Shown one piece after another: positions 1 to 7,851 of a DNA stretch of 63,108 nt. The stretch is taken from positions 1 to 63,108 of the forward strand of contig JAIDUZ010000054.1 in the NCBI GenBank assembly GCA_029059935.1, written 5' to 3'. This DNA is from Alistipes sp. (GTDB taxonomy: Bacteria; Bacteroidota; Bacteroidia; Bacteroidales; Rikenellaceae). Numbering within the stretch: the first letter of the stretch is position 1; the number at the start of each line of letters is the position of its first letter. The notes beneath the pieces are model-generated. The model worked only from the letters and a program-made list of their open reading frames with translations. It had not been told where the DNA came from and did no database searches. Position numbers and translations under genes: made by a program.

Positions 1-99
1 CTCTCTTGGTAAGAGTCGATGTATCTTGCCGATATTATTTTTGCAGATTAGGAACATTTTGCATATATTTGCGCAATCCAATCCCTCTCTTGGTAAGAG
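1..99. repeat. 15-bp direct repeat pair bracketing a promoter
   Basis: CTCTCTTGGTAAGAG occurs at 1-15 and again, identical, at 85-99. Each copy is itself an inverted repeat (CTCTT, 3 nt, AAGAG), so the two copies can be read as direct or as imperfect inverted repeats. A complete promoter lies between them and a tyrosine recombinase gene follows at once. The window begins exactly at the first copy, as expected if an assembly broke at a repeated or invertible site, but that is inference. Confidence 0.7.
40..71 (+). promoter_or_regulatory. Bacteroidetes-type promoter between the direct repeats
   Basis: TTTG at 40-43 and TATATTTG at 64-71 are spaced by 20 nt, a full match to the Bacteroides -33/-7 consensus. 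It points right, into the 3' end of a gene on the opposite strand, and no plus-strand gene follows it here. It may be parked in an off orientation or drive antisense RNA. Confidence 0.6.
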
Positions 100-124
100 A
101 TGAGGCAGCGGGTCGTTCGACCGG

Positions 125-1165
125 CTACAGATTTTTCAATATCATGCTGTTCGCCCTGTCTATCAGGGAATTGTCCAGGGAAGCCAGGTAGATTTGCGTG
201 GTCGCCTCGGAGTCGTGCCCCATGCCCTCGCTGATGACCGAGACGGGTACGTGCTTGCTTCTGGCGATGCTGGCCCACGAATGCCGGCTGACGTACATCG
301 TGAGGTTGGTCTGCAATCCCGCCATGACCGAAATCGTTTTCAGTTTGTTGTTGACCAGGCGCAGCGCATTGCGGTATTGCCGCAGGGCGTTGTCGGGAGT
401 CCGGATGATGGCCAGCAGCCGGTCGGAACCCTTGGCCGCATGTTTGCCGGCGATCTCCTGCATGCACTGTTCCCACTTGATGAAAAGTTGCTGCCCGGTC
501 TTGCGGCGGCGGTAGGAGAGGATGCCGTTGCGGAGGTCCTGCTTCCGCAGATGGGCCATGTCGATGAACGACATGCCGCGCGTGTAGAACGAAAAGAGGA
601 ACATGTCCCGGGCGAACTCCAGCGAAGGCCTGGCGGAGAGGTCGAGGTTCTTGATGCGCCGGATGGCCTGGAGCGGAATGGCCCGCTTGACGGTCTTGTC
701 GACACCCGTATAGACATGCTTGAAAGGGTAGCGCTGCTCGGTGAGCCCTTTTTCCACGGCGCGGTTGTAGGCCGCGCGGAGGATGCGGTTGTAGAAGGAG
801 ACGGTGTTCATGGCGAGGCCCCGCTGCCTGAGATAGGTTTGGTATTCCACCATCAGGTCGGAGTCGATTTTGTTCAGAAGGAGGTCGCGGCCGCCGCGGA
901 ACCGCATGAAACTCTTCTCGGCGGCCGCATAGGTCTCCGAGGTGCGGATTTTTCCCAGGTGTTGCAGCCGGGCGACGAGTTCCTCCATGAAACGGACGAA
1001 GGAGCGCTCGTGCGCAGGTGCCGGGCGACGGTCCACGATGCCGTCCGCCGTGAATGCACTGCCGGTTGCTGCCGGCCGGCCGACAAGGTGTCCGGTGTTT
1101 GCGATGCGGCTTTTCGGGGCGGAGCGTCTGGAGCTCCGCTGCGGATTTTCGATTTTCTTTTCCAT
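125..1165 (-). CDS. Tyrosine-type site-specific recombinase
   Basis: This 346-residue protein is a phage-integrase-family recombinase that would cut and rejoin DNA through a tyrosine-DNA intermediate. Residues about 50-140 form a SAM-like core-binding domain. The catalytic domain shows R196 (in FYTRGMSF), K222, R294 (in SRHSWAS), H317 (in GMGHDSE) and the nucleophile Y326 (in TQIYLA). The usual first His of the HxxR motif is Tyr291. The frame continues upstream, but the start at 1165 is preferred because a promoter-like TACCTTTG at 1256-1263 (minus strand) overlaps the longer start, and the extra residues look non-coding. It is an orphan with no excisionase or phage genes nearby. Short recombinases of this type often invert nearby promoters in Bacteroidales, which fits the repeat-flanked promoter at 40-71. 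Confidence 0.9.
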   Translation of the reverse strand: MEKKIENPQRSSRRSAPKSRIANTGHLVGRPAATGSAFTADGIVDRRPAPAHERSFVRFMEELVARLQHLGKIRTSETYAAAEKSFMRFRGGRDLLLNKIDSDLMVEYQTYLRQRGLAMNTVSFYNRILRAAYNRAVEKGLTEQRYPFKHVYTGVDKTVKRAIPLQAIRRIKNLDLSARPSLEFARDMFLFSFYTRGMSFIDMAHLRKQDLRNGILSYRRRKTGQQLFIKWEQCMQEIAGKHAAKGSDRLLAIIRTPDNALRQYRNALRLVNNKLKTISVMAGLQTNLTMYVSRHSWASIARSKHVPVSVISEGMGHDSEATTQIYLASLDNSLIDRANSMILKNL

Positions 1166-1255
1166 ATCTGCAATCAAAAAAAATGGTGCGGCTCGGACGC
1201 ATGCTGCCGGCCCGGCCGAACGGGTCTTCGGGTCGGGGAGATGCGGTAGGACGGG

Positions 1256-1263
1256 CAAAGGTA
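1256..1263 (-). promoter_or_regulatory. -7 element of the recombinase gene
   Basis: TACCTTTG on the minus strand matches TAnnTTTG exactly. Transcription would begin about 85 nt before the chosen start codon. No clear -33 TTTG is visible. Confidence 0.4.
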
Positions 1264-1385
1264 GGGTCCGGCGGCTGTCGCTGGGAGGAGGAGTGCCGGT
1301 GCGAGGTGCGGTTCGCGGGGGCGGAAAACCGTAAAATGGATACGAACAGCGGGGGTATGGTTACGTCGGGTCTTGCAAAAGGCGC

Positions 1386-1393
1386 TAACTTTG
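1386..1393 (+). promoter_or_regulatory. -7 element of the CMD-cupin gene
   Basis: TAACTTTG matches TAnnTTTG, 53 nt upstream of the start codon. No convincing -33 element is present. Confidence 0.4.
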
Positions 1394-1446
1394 CGGAACC
1401 TGCGGCGGAAAGAAAAAACCGGGACGCAGGCGGAAAAACGGACACC

Positions 1447-2271
1447 ATGAAAAAGATACTTTTATTTACGCTGTCGAGCGTTCTAACGCTGCATGTTATG
1501 GCACAGGAAAAAATCGTACAGACGGCCGGGCGCGACCAGCTCGGCGAATTCGCACCGAAATTCGCGCAACTCAACGACGACGTGCTTTTCGGCGAAGTGT
1601 GGAACCGCCCGGGGCTGAGTCCCCGCGAACGGAGCATGATTACGGTGGCGACGCTGGTGGGCAAGGGCATCGTCGACTCGTCGCTGGGGCACCATCTGCA
1701 GTTCGCCAAGGCCAACGGTGTGACGCGGACCGAGATTTCGGAGATGCTCACCCACATGGCTTTCTATGCGGGCTGGCCCAACGCGTGGGCGGCCTTCCGG
1801 CTGGCCAAAGAGGTGTGGGCCGAAGAGACGGCTGCGGATGATGCCAAGGCGGCCTTCCAGCGCGAGATGATATTCCCCGTCGGTGAACCCAACACAGCCT
1901 ATGCGCAATATTTTACAGGCAACAGCTATCTTGCCCGCGTTTCGACCGGGCAGGTTCCGTTCGCCAATGTGACGTTCGAACCTCGCTGTCGCAACAACTG
2001 GCACATCCATCGTGCGGCGCAGGGCGGCGGACAGATGCTGGTCGGCGTAGCCGGCCGCGGCTGGTATCAGGAAGAGGGCAAGCCTGCGCAGGAGATGCTG
2101 CCCGGCACGGTCGTCCACATTCCTGCGGGCGTGAAGCACTGGCACGGTGCGGCGGCCGACAGCTGGTTCGCGCATCTGGCATTCGAAGTGCCGGGCGAAG
2201 CGTGTTCGACCGAGTGGCTCGAACCCGTGACCGACGAAGAATACGACCGCCTCGGCACCTGCGGCGAGTGA
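1447..2271 (+). CDS. Secreted carboxymuconolactone decarboxylase-like/cupin protein
   Basis: The product has 274 residues. It begins with a type I signal peptide (MKKILLFTLSS to about residue 20, ending VMAQ), which fixes the start at 1447 within a longer open frame. Residues about 40-120 are a carboxymuconolactone decarboxylase (CMD/AhpD-like) domain, with the helical segment around HHLQFAKANGVT. Residues about 165-265 are a cupin with histidines in NNWHIHRA and GVKHWHG that could bind a metal. CMD-cupin fusions are common in Bacteroidetes and are usually annotated only by domain. The substrate is unknown. It is a single-gene unit with its own promoter and terminator. Confidence 0.85.
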   Translation: MKKILLFTLSSVLTLHVMAQEKIVQTAGRDQLGEFAPKFAQLNDDVLFGEVWNRPGLSPRERSMITVATLVGKGIVDSSLGHHLQFAKANGVTRTEISEMLTHMAFYAGWPNAWAAFRLAKEVWAEETAADDAKAAFQREMIFPVGEPNTAYAQYFTGNSYLARVSTGQVPFANVTFEPRCRNNWHIHRAAQGGGQMLVGVAGRGWYQEEGKPAQEMLPGTVVHIPAGVKHWHGAAADSWFAHLAFEVPGEACSTEWLEPVTDEEYDRLGTCGE

Positions 2272-2290
2272 TTCCCTGAGGTTCATTTCG

Positions 2291-2322
2291 AGACCCCCGG
2301 CTCTGTGCGGAGCCGGGGGTCT
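2291..2322 (+). terminator. Terminator after the CMD-cupin gene
   Basis: AGACCCCCGGCT at 2291-2302 and AGCCGGGGGTCT at 2311-2322 form a perfect 12-bp stem with an 8-nt loop. The U tract is weak. Confidence 0.7.
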
Positions 2323-2972
2323 TGCGTTCGTATACCCGGGGAGCGGAGTCGGACAGGCCGGCTGTGTCATCGTGCTGTCGGAAACGCACCCTGCTAAGAA
2401 CGGGGTGCGGCCTCCGGCCCGGAGGCTTTGCGGACAAGGACGAGCAGCGACGAGGCCTTGTTCATGGGCTGGGAGGTTGGTTGGGTGTCCAAATGTAGTA
2501 AAATATTGCCGGAATTTCATATCTTGGCCTTTTTTTGTGTGGCGGGAGCGCGGAACGGGGAGTCGGACCCTATTTGTTGCGGAATCGGATAATCCCCAAA
2601 CGGAATATTCGGTAGATGAATGGCTTCCGATAGTGATGAGATGGCTGTTCGGTCGCGCGAATCGGGTGTTGTTCAATGCGAAAAATCCGTCCGGAGGTTC
2701 GAAGTCCGCCCCGAAGGCCCGTTGCGTTGCCGGAGGTGCGTGGTATTCGCTTTATAATAAGTCGGATGTAAGGTACGGAGGGAATGGAATATCCAGTTTG
2801 GGTTTATCCGTTTTCGGAAATTTAGGGCAGCGCGCGGATAGCCTGTCCGGTTATTTTTTGTAACAGAAAAAGGCACTGCCTCCCGGCAAACTCCGCCGGA
2901 GAAGCATCCCGGAGAACCGGCTCGGCCCCCGCGCACGGAACGGACCAACCCAAACCTCTAAACTACCATACT
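2323..2972. other. Intergenic stretch without a recognised gene
   Basis: No convincing gene is seen here; open frames in it resemble no family known to me. The last 30 nt (AACCCAAACCT then an ATG at 2973) resemble the A/C-rich leader in front of the surface lipoprotein gene at 12404, suggesting that a gene once began at 2973. Confidence 0.4.
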
Positions 2973-3168
2973 ATGACTTCGAATCTACGAAACAACGTGT
3001 TGCTGGCCGGGTGCTGGGCGTGCTGGTCAACTACTTCAGCGCGGCCAAGGGCGACCCGCTCTTCATTTTTGCGGGCGTGGCGCTCCCGAGGCTTCCCGCC
3101 GGCTCAACGCAGGCATGTTCGTGCTGTTCCTGGCCGGTCTGGGACTGCTGATTTACGCCGGAGCATAG
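2973..3168 (+). pseudogene. Decayed remnant of a membrane transporter, possibly GRP-family sugar transporter
   Basis: Two hydrophobic fragments sit in different frames. The first, from 3011, reads VLGVLVNYFSAAKGDPLFI and on to FAGVAL. The second, after a shift near 3093, reads MFVLFLAGLGLLIYAGA and stops at 3166-3168. The first fragment resembles part of the multi-helix glucose/ribose-porter type family of Bacteroidetes, but this is from memory of sequence style, not a search. A good terminator follows at 3192-3226, as expected if this was once the end of a gene. Frameshifts and the small size argue against function. Confidence 0.4.
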
Positions 3169-3191
3169 CTGCCGCCGGCTTGTGCCCGACT

Positions 3192-3226
3192 GCCGGGAAT
3201 GCCCTGTCATGCATTCCCGGCTTTTT
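3192..3226 (+). terminator. Rho-independent terminator
   Basis: GCCGGGAATGC at 3192-3202 and GCATTCCCGGC at 3211-3221 form an 11-bp stem followed by five T. Confidence 0.8.
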
Positions 3227-3248
3227 CGTGCATTCGGCCGGGAGCATG

Positions 3249-3280
3249 TTTGGCCGGGCGCGGAAATCTTGCTATCTTTA
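3249..3280 (+). promoter_or_regulatory. Promoter of the aldo/keto reductase gene
   Basis: TTTG at 3249-3252 and TATCTTTA at 3273-3280 are spaced by 20 nt, with one mismatch in the -7 box. Transcription would start about 35 nt before the ATG at 3321. Confidence 0.5.
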
Positions 3281-3320
3281 ACACGTGTATCCGGCAAAAC
3301 ATCCGGGCACCCTTTCAGCT

Positions 3321-4316
3321 ATGGTTCAACCTCCCTACGCTCCTTCTCCCGACCGCTACGAAGCGGTGGATTACCGGCGTGCGGGCCGCAGCGGCGTATT
3401 GCTGCCGCCCCTCTCGCTGGGCATGTGGCACAACTTCGGCAGCGAACAGCCTTTCGCGCGCATCCGCGAGATGGCCCACTATGCTTTCGACCGCGGTATC
3501 ACCCATTTCGACCTGGCCAACAACTACGGTCCGGCCTACGGCAGCGCCGAAGAAAACATGGGGCTGCTGATGGAACGTTCGTTCCGCCCCTACCGCGACG
3601 AACTGTTCATCTCGTCGAAGGCGGGTTACGACATGTGGCCCGGGCCCTATGGCAACTGGGGGTCGCGCAAATACCTCATGGCGAGCCTCGACCAGAGCCT
3701 GCGCCGCATGAAGCTCGACTACGTCGACCTCTTCTATTCGCACCGCTTCGACCCCGAAACGCCGCTCGAAGAGACCTTGCAGGCGCTCGTCGACATCGTC
3801 CGCCAGGGCAAGGCGCTCTATGTCGGCCTCTCGCGTTATCCGCTCGAAGCGGCGCGCTTCGCTTTCGGTTATCTGGCCGAGCGCGACGTGCCCTGCCTGC
3901 TGTTCCAGGACCGCTACAACCTTTTCGACCGCGAACCCGAGCATTCGGGCGTGCTGCAGCTTTCGGCCGATGCCGGCTCGGGCTTCATCGCTTTTTCGCC
4001 GCTGGCCCAGGGGTTGCTGACGGACCGTTATCTCAACGGCATCCCGGCCGGTTCGCGCATTGCCACGGGCGGCGCGCTTCAGCGCGAGGCGCTGACCGAC
4101 GAAGTGCTGGCCCGCATCCGCGGACTCGACGCCGTGGCCCGCCGCCGCGGTCAGTCGCTTGCGCAGATGGCCCTTGCGTGGCTACTGCGCGACGCGCGCG
4201 TCTCGTCGGTCATCATCGGTGCCAGCTCCGCGGCGCAGATCGCCGACAACCTCCGGGCGCTCGAAAACACCCGTTTCGCTCCCGAGGAACTCGACGAAAT
4301 CGAAGCCCTGTGCTGA
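3321..4316 (+). CDS. gpr: Aldo/keto reductase, Gpr/YghZ-like L-glyceraldehyde 3-phosphate reductase
   Basis: This 331-residue cytoplasmic NADPH-dependent reductase closely follows E. coli YghZ/Gpr, which reduces L-glyceraldehyde 3-phosphate and detoxifies related aldehydes. Matching landmarks include LSLGMWHNFG, the catalytic Asp/Tyr segment DLANNYGP, the Lys in SSKAGYDMWPGPYG, SLDQSLRRMKLDYVDLFYSH, and the C-terminal cofactor segment VIIGASSAAQ. Family members run about 330-350 residues, so the gene is complete. The start MVQPPYA at 3321 is preferred to one 12 codons earlier because it matches the usual length and lies about 35 nt after a predicted transcription start. It has its own promoter and terminator and is not part of the mannan locus next door. 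Confidence 0.88.
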   Translation: MVQPPYAPSPDRYEAVDYRRAGRSGVLLPPLSLGMWHNFGSEQPFARIREMAHYAFDRGITHFDLANNYGPAYGSAEENMGLLMERSFRPYRDELFISSKAGYDMWPGPYGNWGSRKYLMASLDQSLRRMKLDYVDLFYSHRFDPETPLEETLQALVDIVRQGKALYVGLSRYPLEAARFAFGYLAERDVPCLLFQDRYNLFDREPEHSGVLQLSADAGSGFIAFSPLAQGLLTDRYLNGIPAGSRIATGGALQREALTDEVLARIRGLDAVARRRGQSLAQMALAWLLRDARVSSVIIGASSAAQIADNLRALENTRFAPEELDEIEALC

Positions 4317-4334
4317 CCCGGCGACCGGAGATGA

Positions 4335-4369
4335 AAAGGCCGCAACCCCGATGCGAGGTTGCGGCCTTT
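4335..4369. terminator. Bidirectional terminator between convergent genes
   Basis: AAAGGCCGCAACC at 4335-4347 and GGTTGCGGCCTTT at 4357-4369 form a perfect 13-bp stem with A and T flanks on either side. It can serve the reductase on the plus strand and the mannanase operon on the minus strand. Confidence 0.85.
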
Positions 4370-4391
4370 CTGTTGGCGGGATGGAGCACGC

Positions 4392-5531
4392 CTATTTCTT
4401 GAGCTTGTAGGTGCCGCCGCTGAAATCGATGTCGTCGAGCGTCAGCGTGCGCGGGTCATCATAGATGCGCCGCACGGCTGCCGCCGAGTCGAGTTCTCCG
4501 GTCTTCTGGCTGTCGATGAAGTAGCCCCACACCATGAACCACGACCAGTCGGGCTGGCTGCGGCAGGTTTCGGGTTCGGGCAGCTGGCCCACCTCGCCCA
4601 GCGCGATGAGCTTGCCGCCGGCCAGTGCTTTCAGTTCGTCGTGGTGCGACTGCTTGTAGTCGCGCTTGTAGACGTCGGCGGCCAGCACGTCGACATACTC
4701 CGCTCCGGGGAAGTAGTCGGCATAGGGGCCCGCTTCGTCGCCGGGGATGTCGCGCGGAGCGTTGGTGTTCCACACCCAGAGCAGGTTGTCGAGTTTGTGC
4801 ACGCGGGTGAAGTAGTCGTAGGTCATGCGCCACAGCTTGGCGAAGCCGTTCTCGCCGGGTTTGTTGCACCACCAGAACCACACGCCGTTCATCTCGTGGT
4901 AGGGGCGCCACAGCACGGGGATGCGGGCCTCCTGCAACTGCCGGAGGTAGGGGATGACCGTGTCCATCTGTTTCTTCCACTGCGTGTTGAGCTGCGTGCC
5001 GTCGGTGGTCAGCTCGTCCCACACGTATTGCGGCGGCAGGTTTTCGGCCCAGGTCCATATCGAGTTGCCGTTGCAGCTGTTGCATTCGGTGGGGAAGCAG
5101 CAGTGCCACATGAGGGTGATGATGCGCCCCTCGGCGTGGCGGCGCTTGACTTCGTCGACAAGACTCTGGCGCAGTTCCTCGGTCGTGCGTCCGGTGGTGC
5201 GGCATTCGCCCCACGGCGAAGTGAGGTTCATGGGGCCGCAGTGGTGGAAGTCGCGGATGTTGTCGCCCAGGGCGTTGAAGCTGAAGTCGCTGCCCCACAC
5301 GACGGGGCGTTTGCCCGTCATGGCATGGACCACGCTGTCGTAGCGGGGCAGCTCGCTGATGAAGTTGTGCTGGCCCGCCAGCGTGTAGCGGCCGCGGACC
5401 GAGTAGAGGAATTCGAGCAGCTGCCGCGCCTCGGGCGAGGCGTCGGGGTTGACGGGCGCAATGCCCTTCGGGGCGGAGGTGCAGCCGCCGAGCAGGGCGG
5501 CGGTGCAGAGGAGTCGGAGGATGGGTTTCAT
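4392..5531 (-). CDS. GH26 beta-mannanase lipoprotein
   Basis: This 379-residue enzyme is predicted to hydrolyse internal beta-1,4-mannosidic bonds. A lipobox (LGGC, Cys17) predicts a lipid-anchored protein, probably on the cell surface. The GH26 catalytic pair is visible: acid/base E213 in WRPYHEMNGVWFWW and nucleophile E313 in LIALGEVGQLP. It is rich in cysteine near residues 144-153 (MWHCCFPTECNSC), which is unusual for the family and might form disulphides or a metal site. It is the last gene of minus unit 1, 9 nt after the other GH26. The two paralogues differ strongly outside the catalytic motifs, so they probably prefer different chain lengths or decorations. Confidence 0.92.
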   Translation of the reverse strand: MKPILRLLCTAALLGGCTSAPKGIAPVNPDASPEARQLLEFLYSVRGRYTLAGQHNFISELPRYDSVVHAMTGKRPVVWGSDFSFNALGDNIRDFHHCGPMNLTSPWGECRTTGRTTEELRQSLVDEVKRRHAEGRIITLMWHCCFPTECNSCNGNSIWTWAENLPPQYVWDELTTDGTQLNTQWKKQMDTVIPYLRQLQEARIPVLWRPYHEMNGVWFWWCNKPGENGFAKLWRMTYDYFTRVHKLDNLLWVWNTNAPRDIPGDEAGPYADYFPGAEYVDVLAADVYKRDYKQSHHDELKALAGGKLIALGEVGQLPEPETCRSQPDWSWFMVWGYFIDSQKTGELDSAAAVRRIYDDPRTLTLDDIDFSGGTYKLKK

Positions 5532-5540
5532 GGGTTGCGG

Positions 5541-6677
5541 TTATTCGACGGTGACGTTTTTGGGCATGGCGTACATGTCGGGCAGGTCGCATTCGAAACG
5601 TGTCCACGGGTCGGCGAAGAAGCGCTTGAAATTGTCGGCCGTCGAGTCGGAGGGGTAGGGGCCGTAGGCATGGCGCGGGTTGTCGTTGCGCCAGGCCACG
5701 ACCATCGTGCAGGGCTGGTCGCGCAGGGCGGGCAGCACGTCTTCGGTCCAGTAGTCGGCCTTGTGGTCGTTCTCCAGGCCGGTCTCCGTAACGCCTACGG
5801 GTTTGTGCACGCGTTCGCGCACCTCGCTCATGGCCTTGACGTTGGCGACGAACGCTGCGGTGTGGAGGCCGTGGTAGCAGTCCATGCCCACGAAGTCGAC
5901 CCACTCGTCGCCCGGCCAGCGGAAGAGAATGCGGCCCACGGCATCGTCGTAGAGGGTGTCCATCTGCGGCGAGATGGCGTAGATGACGTTGTGTATCTCC
6001 TTGGTGTCGCGCAGGTAGCTGACGATGAAGCGCCAGAAAGCCACGAACTCCTCGTGCGTGGTGGCCGAGCGGCCCCACCAGTTCCAGGTCTGCGTGTGTT
6101 CGTGCAGCGGGCGGAAGATCACCGGAATGGGGCGGCCCTCCTTGTCGACCATCTTGCGGAAAGCCTCGGCCACCTTGTCCAGACGGGCCTTGTACTTGAT
6201 GTTCATCTCCGAACCCTCGGTCAGGATGCGGTCGACGACCTTGGTGTTGTCCCAGGCCGTGCCGACAGGATATTTCGTGCCGGGGCCCTCGGTCAGCGGG
6301 TTGCTCTGATGCCATACGAGCATGCAGACGCCGCCGCGCTCGTGAGCTTCGCGGACGAATTGTATCTTGCGGTCGTCGATGCCCGCCATGTCGAGGCTGT
6401 AGACGGCCGGATGCGAGCCGACGAGGTCCTTCACGTCGGAGCGGCCGGCGTCGCCCCGCCAGCCGATGCCGTAGGAGGGGTAGTCGTGGTGGCCGAACAT
6501 CACGCCCTCGTAGCCCATGCACCAAAGGTTGGCGTAGAGGGCCTTGGTCTCGGGCGTGGCGTCGGGGTCGACCATTTTCAGGGTTGTTTTCTTGGGTGCC
6601 TTCATGCGTTTGCCGGCCGCCGCCGCGGTGGCGGTGCCGAGCGAAAGCAGCAGGATGCAGAGCAGGATGCGTTTCAT
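5541..6677 (-). CDS. GH26 beta-mannanase, periplasmic or secreted
   Basis: The product has 378 residues with a type I signal peptide (MKRILLCILLLSLGTATAAA) and no lipobox, so it is probably periplasmic. GH26 motifs are acid/base E193 in FRPLHEHTQTWNWWG and nucleophile E298 in VGVTETG. Other family landmarks are the FGHHD motif near residue 61 and FRWPGDEWVDFVGMDCYHG. It is much closer to the GH26 at 13459-14784 and to the C-terminal half of the fusion at 33646 than to its operon neighbour at 4392. It may cut imported mannooligosaccharides. The start codon lies 19 nt after the stop of the esterase upstream. Confidence 0.92.
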   Translation of the reverse strand: MKRILLCILLLSLGTATAAAAGKRMKAPKKTTLKMVDPDATPETKALYANLWCMGYEGVMFGHHDYPSYGIGWRGDAGRSDVKDLVGSHPAVYSLDMAGIDDRKIQFVREAHERGGVCMLVWHQSNPLTEGPGTKYPVGTAWDNTKVVDRILTEGSEMNIKYKARLDKVAEAFRKMVDKEGRPIPVIFRPLHEHTQTWNWWGRSATTHEEFVAFWRFIVSYLRDTKEIHNVIYAISPQMDTLYDDAVGRILFRWPGDEWVDFVGMDCYHGLHTAAFVANVKAMSEVRERVHKPVGVTETGLENDHKADYWTEDVLPALRDQPCTMVVAWRNDNPRHAYGPYPSDSTADNFKRFFADPWTRFECDLPDMYAMPKNVTVE

Positions 6678-6696
6678 GCGTATCGGGTTTTAAGGG

Positions 6697-7851
6697 TCAG
6701 TCGTTGAAGAGTCGCTGCACGAAGTCGTGCAGCTGGAGTCGCCAGAACTGCCATTCGTGGCCCCAGGGGGCTTCGTGGAATTCGAAGCGGATGCCGCGGC
6801 GCTCCAAATCCGCGGCGAAGGCGCAGTGTCCCTCGTAGCGCGGGTCTTTCGTGCCGCAGGAGATCCACAGCAGCTGCAGCTCGCGGTTGATGCGCTCGGG
6901 GTCGCTGATTACGCCCGGAGCGTAGCGTTCGTGGTCGAACGTGCCGTCGCTCAGGATGCCTGCGCTGAACTGTCCGACGGCACAGAAGCGGTCAAGGTTG
7001 CGCAGTCCGATGACGTAGGCCTGTCCGCCGCCCATGGAGAGGCCGGCGATGGCGCGGTGCCGCTTGTCGCGGCGGACGCGGTAGCGTTTTTCAACGAGCG
7101 GAACGACGTCGGTGAAGAGCTCCGCTTCGAGCAGCTCCATCCCTTCGGGGGTGCTGCCTCCGGCCCACGAGCCGTCGGTCAGTCCGTTGGTCATGACGAC
7201 GTACATCGGACGGGCCTTGCCCGAGGCGATGAGGTTGTCGAGAATGGCCGCCGCACGTCCGTCGGCCGTCCAGCTGCGTTCGTTGTCGCCGCCCCCGTGC
7301 CGCAGGTAGAGCACCGGAAAACGCCGGGCGGGGTGTTCGATGGCCGCGCGGGGAACGTAGACGGTCATCGTGCGGAGCCGGCCGAGCGGTGTGGAGCGGT
7401 AGGGGAGCGTATGCACTTCGCCGCCGTCGGGGCGGCAGACCTCGTCGAAGCGGGGGTCCGGGCCGCCGAAGACCTCGACTACGCTGCCGTAGACTTCGGT
7501 GCCGGCCTTGACCGCCGGATTGACCGGGTCGATCGTCGCGAAGCCGTCGATGCGGAACTTGTATTGGTAGAGCCGCGGCGCGACAGGGCCGACGGTGATG
7601 CTCCATACACCGTTGTTGTCGCGCCGCATCGGTTCGGGCCGCACGTCCCATTCGTCGAAGAGCAGTTCGACCGTGCGGGCCTGCGGTGCGCGGAGACGGA
7701 AGGTGACGGTGCGGTCGGCATTCACGACGGGCGAGAAAGGCGGGTCGGCGGGTTTCCACCAACCCTCGGTCGAGAAGCCCGTCTTCTGTGCCGCTGCCGG
7801 AAGTGCGGCGAAGAGCAGGGCCGCCAGCAGGAATTTCGCTATTTTTCCCAT
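6697..7851 (-). CDS. CE1/esterase-D type carbohydrate esterase with N-terminal Ig-like domain
   Basis: This 384-residue secreted enzyme probably removes acetyl or feruloyl groups from imported glycans. A signal peptide ends near AAAQ (residue 22). Residues about 40-125 are a CBM48/E-set-like domain (VTFRLRAPQARTVELLF, then YQYKFRIDG). Residues about 150-384 are an alpha/beta hydrolase with nucleophile S272 in GLSMGGG, a likely acid D336 in CGTKDPR, and H365 in PWGHEWQFW. This domain order is typical of feruloyl/acetyl esterases in Bacteroidetes polysaccharide loci. Beside mannanases, acetylated glucomannan is the likeliest substrate, but that is inferred from context. The start overlaps the end of the GH30 gene by 13 nt, suggesting translational coupling. 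Confidence 0.85.
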   Translation of the reverse strand: MGKIAKFLLAALLFAALPAAAQKTGFSTEGWWKPADPPFSPVVNADRTVTFRLRAPQARTVELLFDEWDVRPEPMRRDNNGVWSITVGPVAPRLYQYKFRIDGFATIDPVNPAVKAGTEVYGSVVEVFGGPDPRFDEVCRPDGGEVHTLPYRSTPLGRLRTMTVYVPRAAIEHPARRFPVLYLRHGGGDNERSWTADGRAAAILDNLIASGKARPMYVVMTNGLTDGSWAGGSTPEGMELLEAELFTDVVPLVEKRYRVRRDKRHRAIAGLSMGGGQAYVIGLRNLDRFCAVGQFSAGILSDGTFDHERYAPGVISDPERINRELQLLWISCGTKDPRYEGHCAFAADLERRGIRFEFHEAPWGHEWQFWRLQLHDFVQRLFND

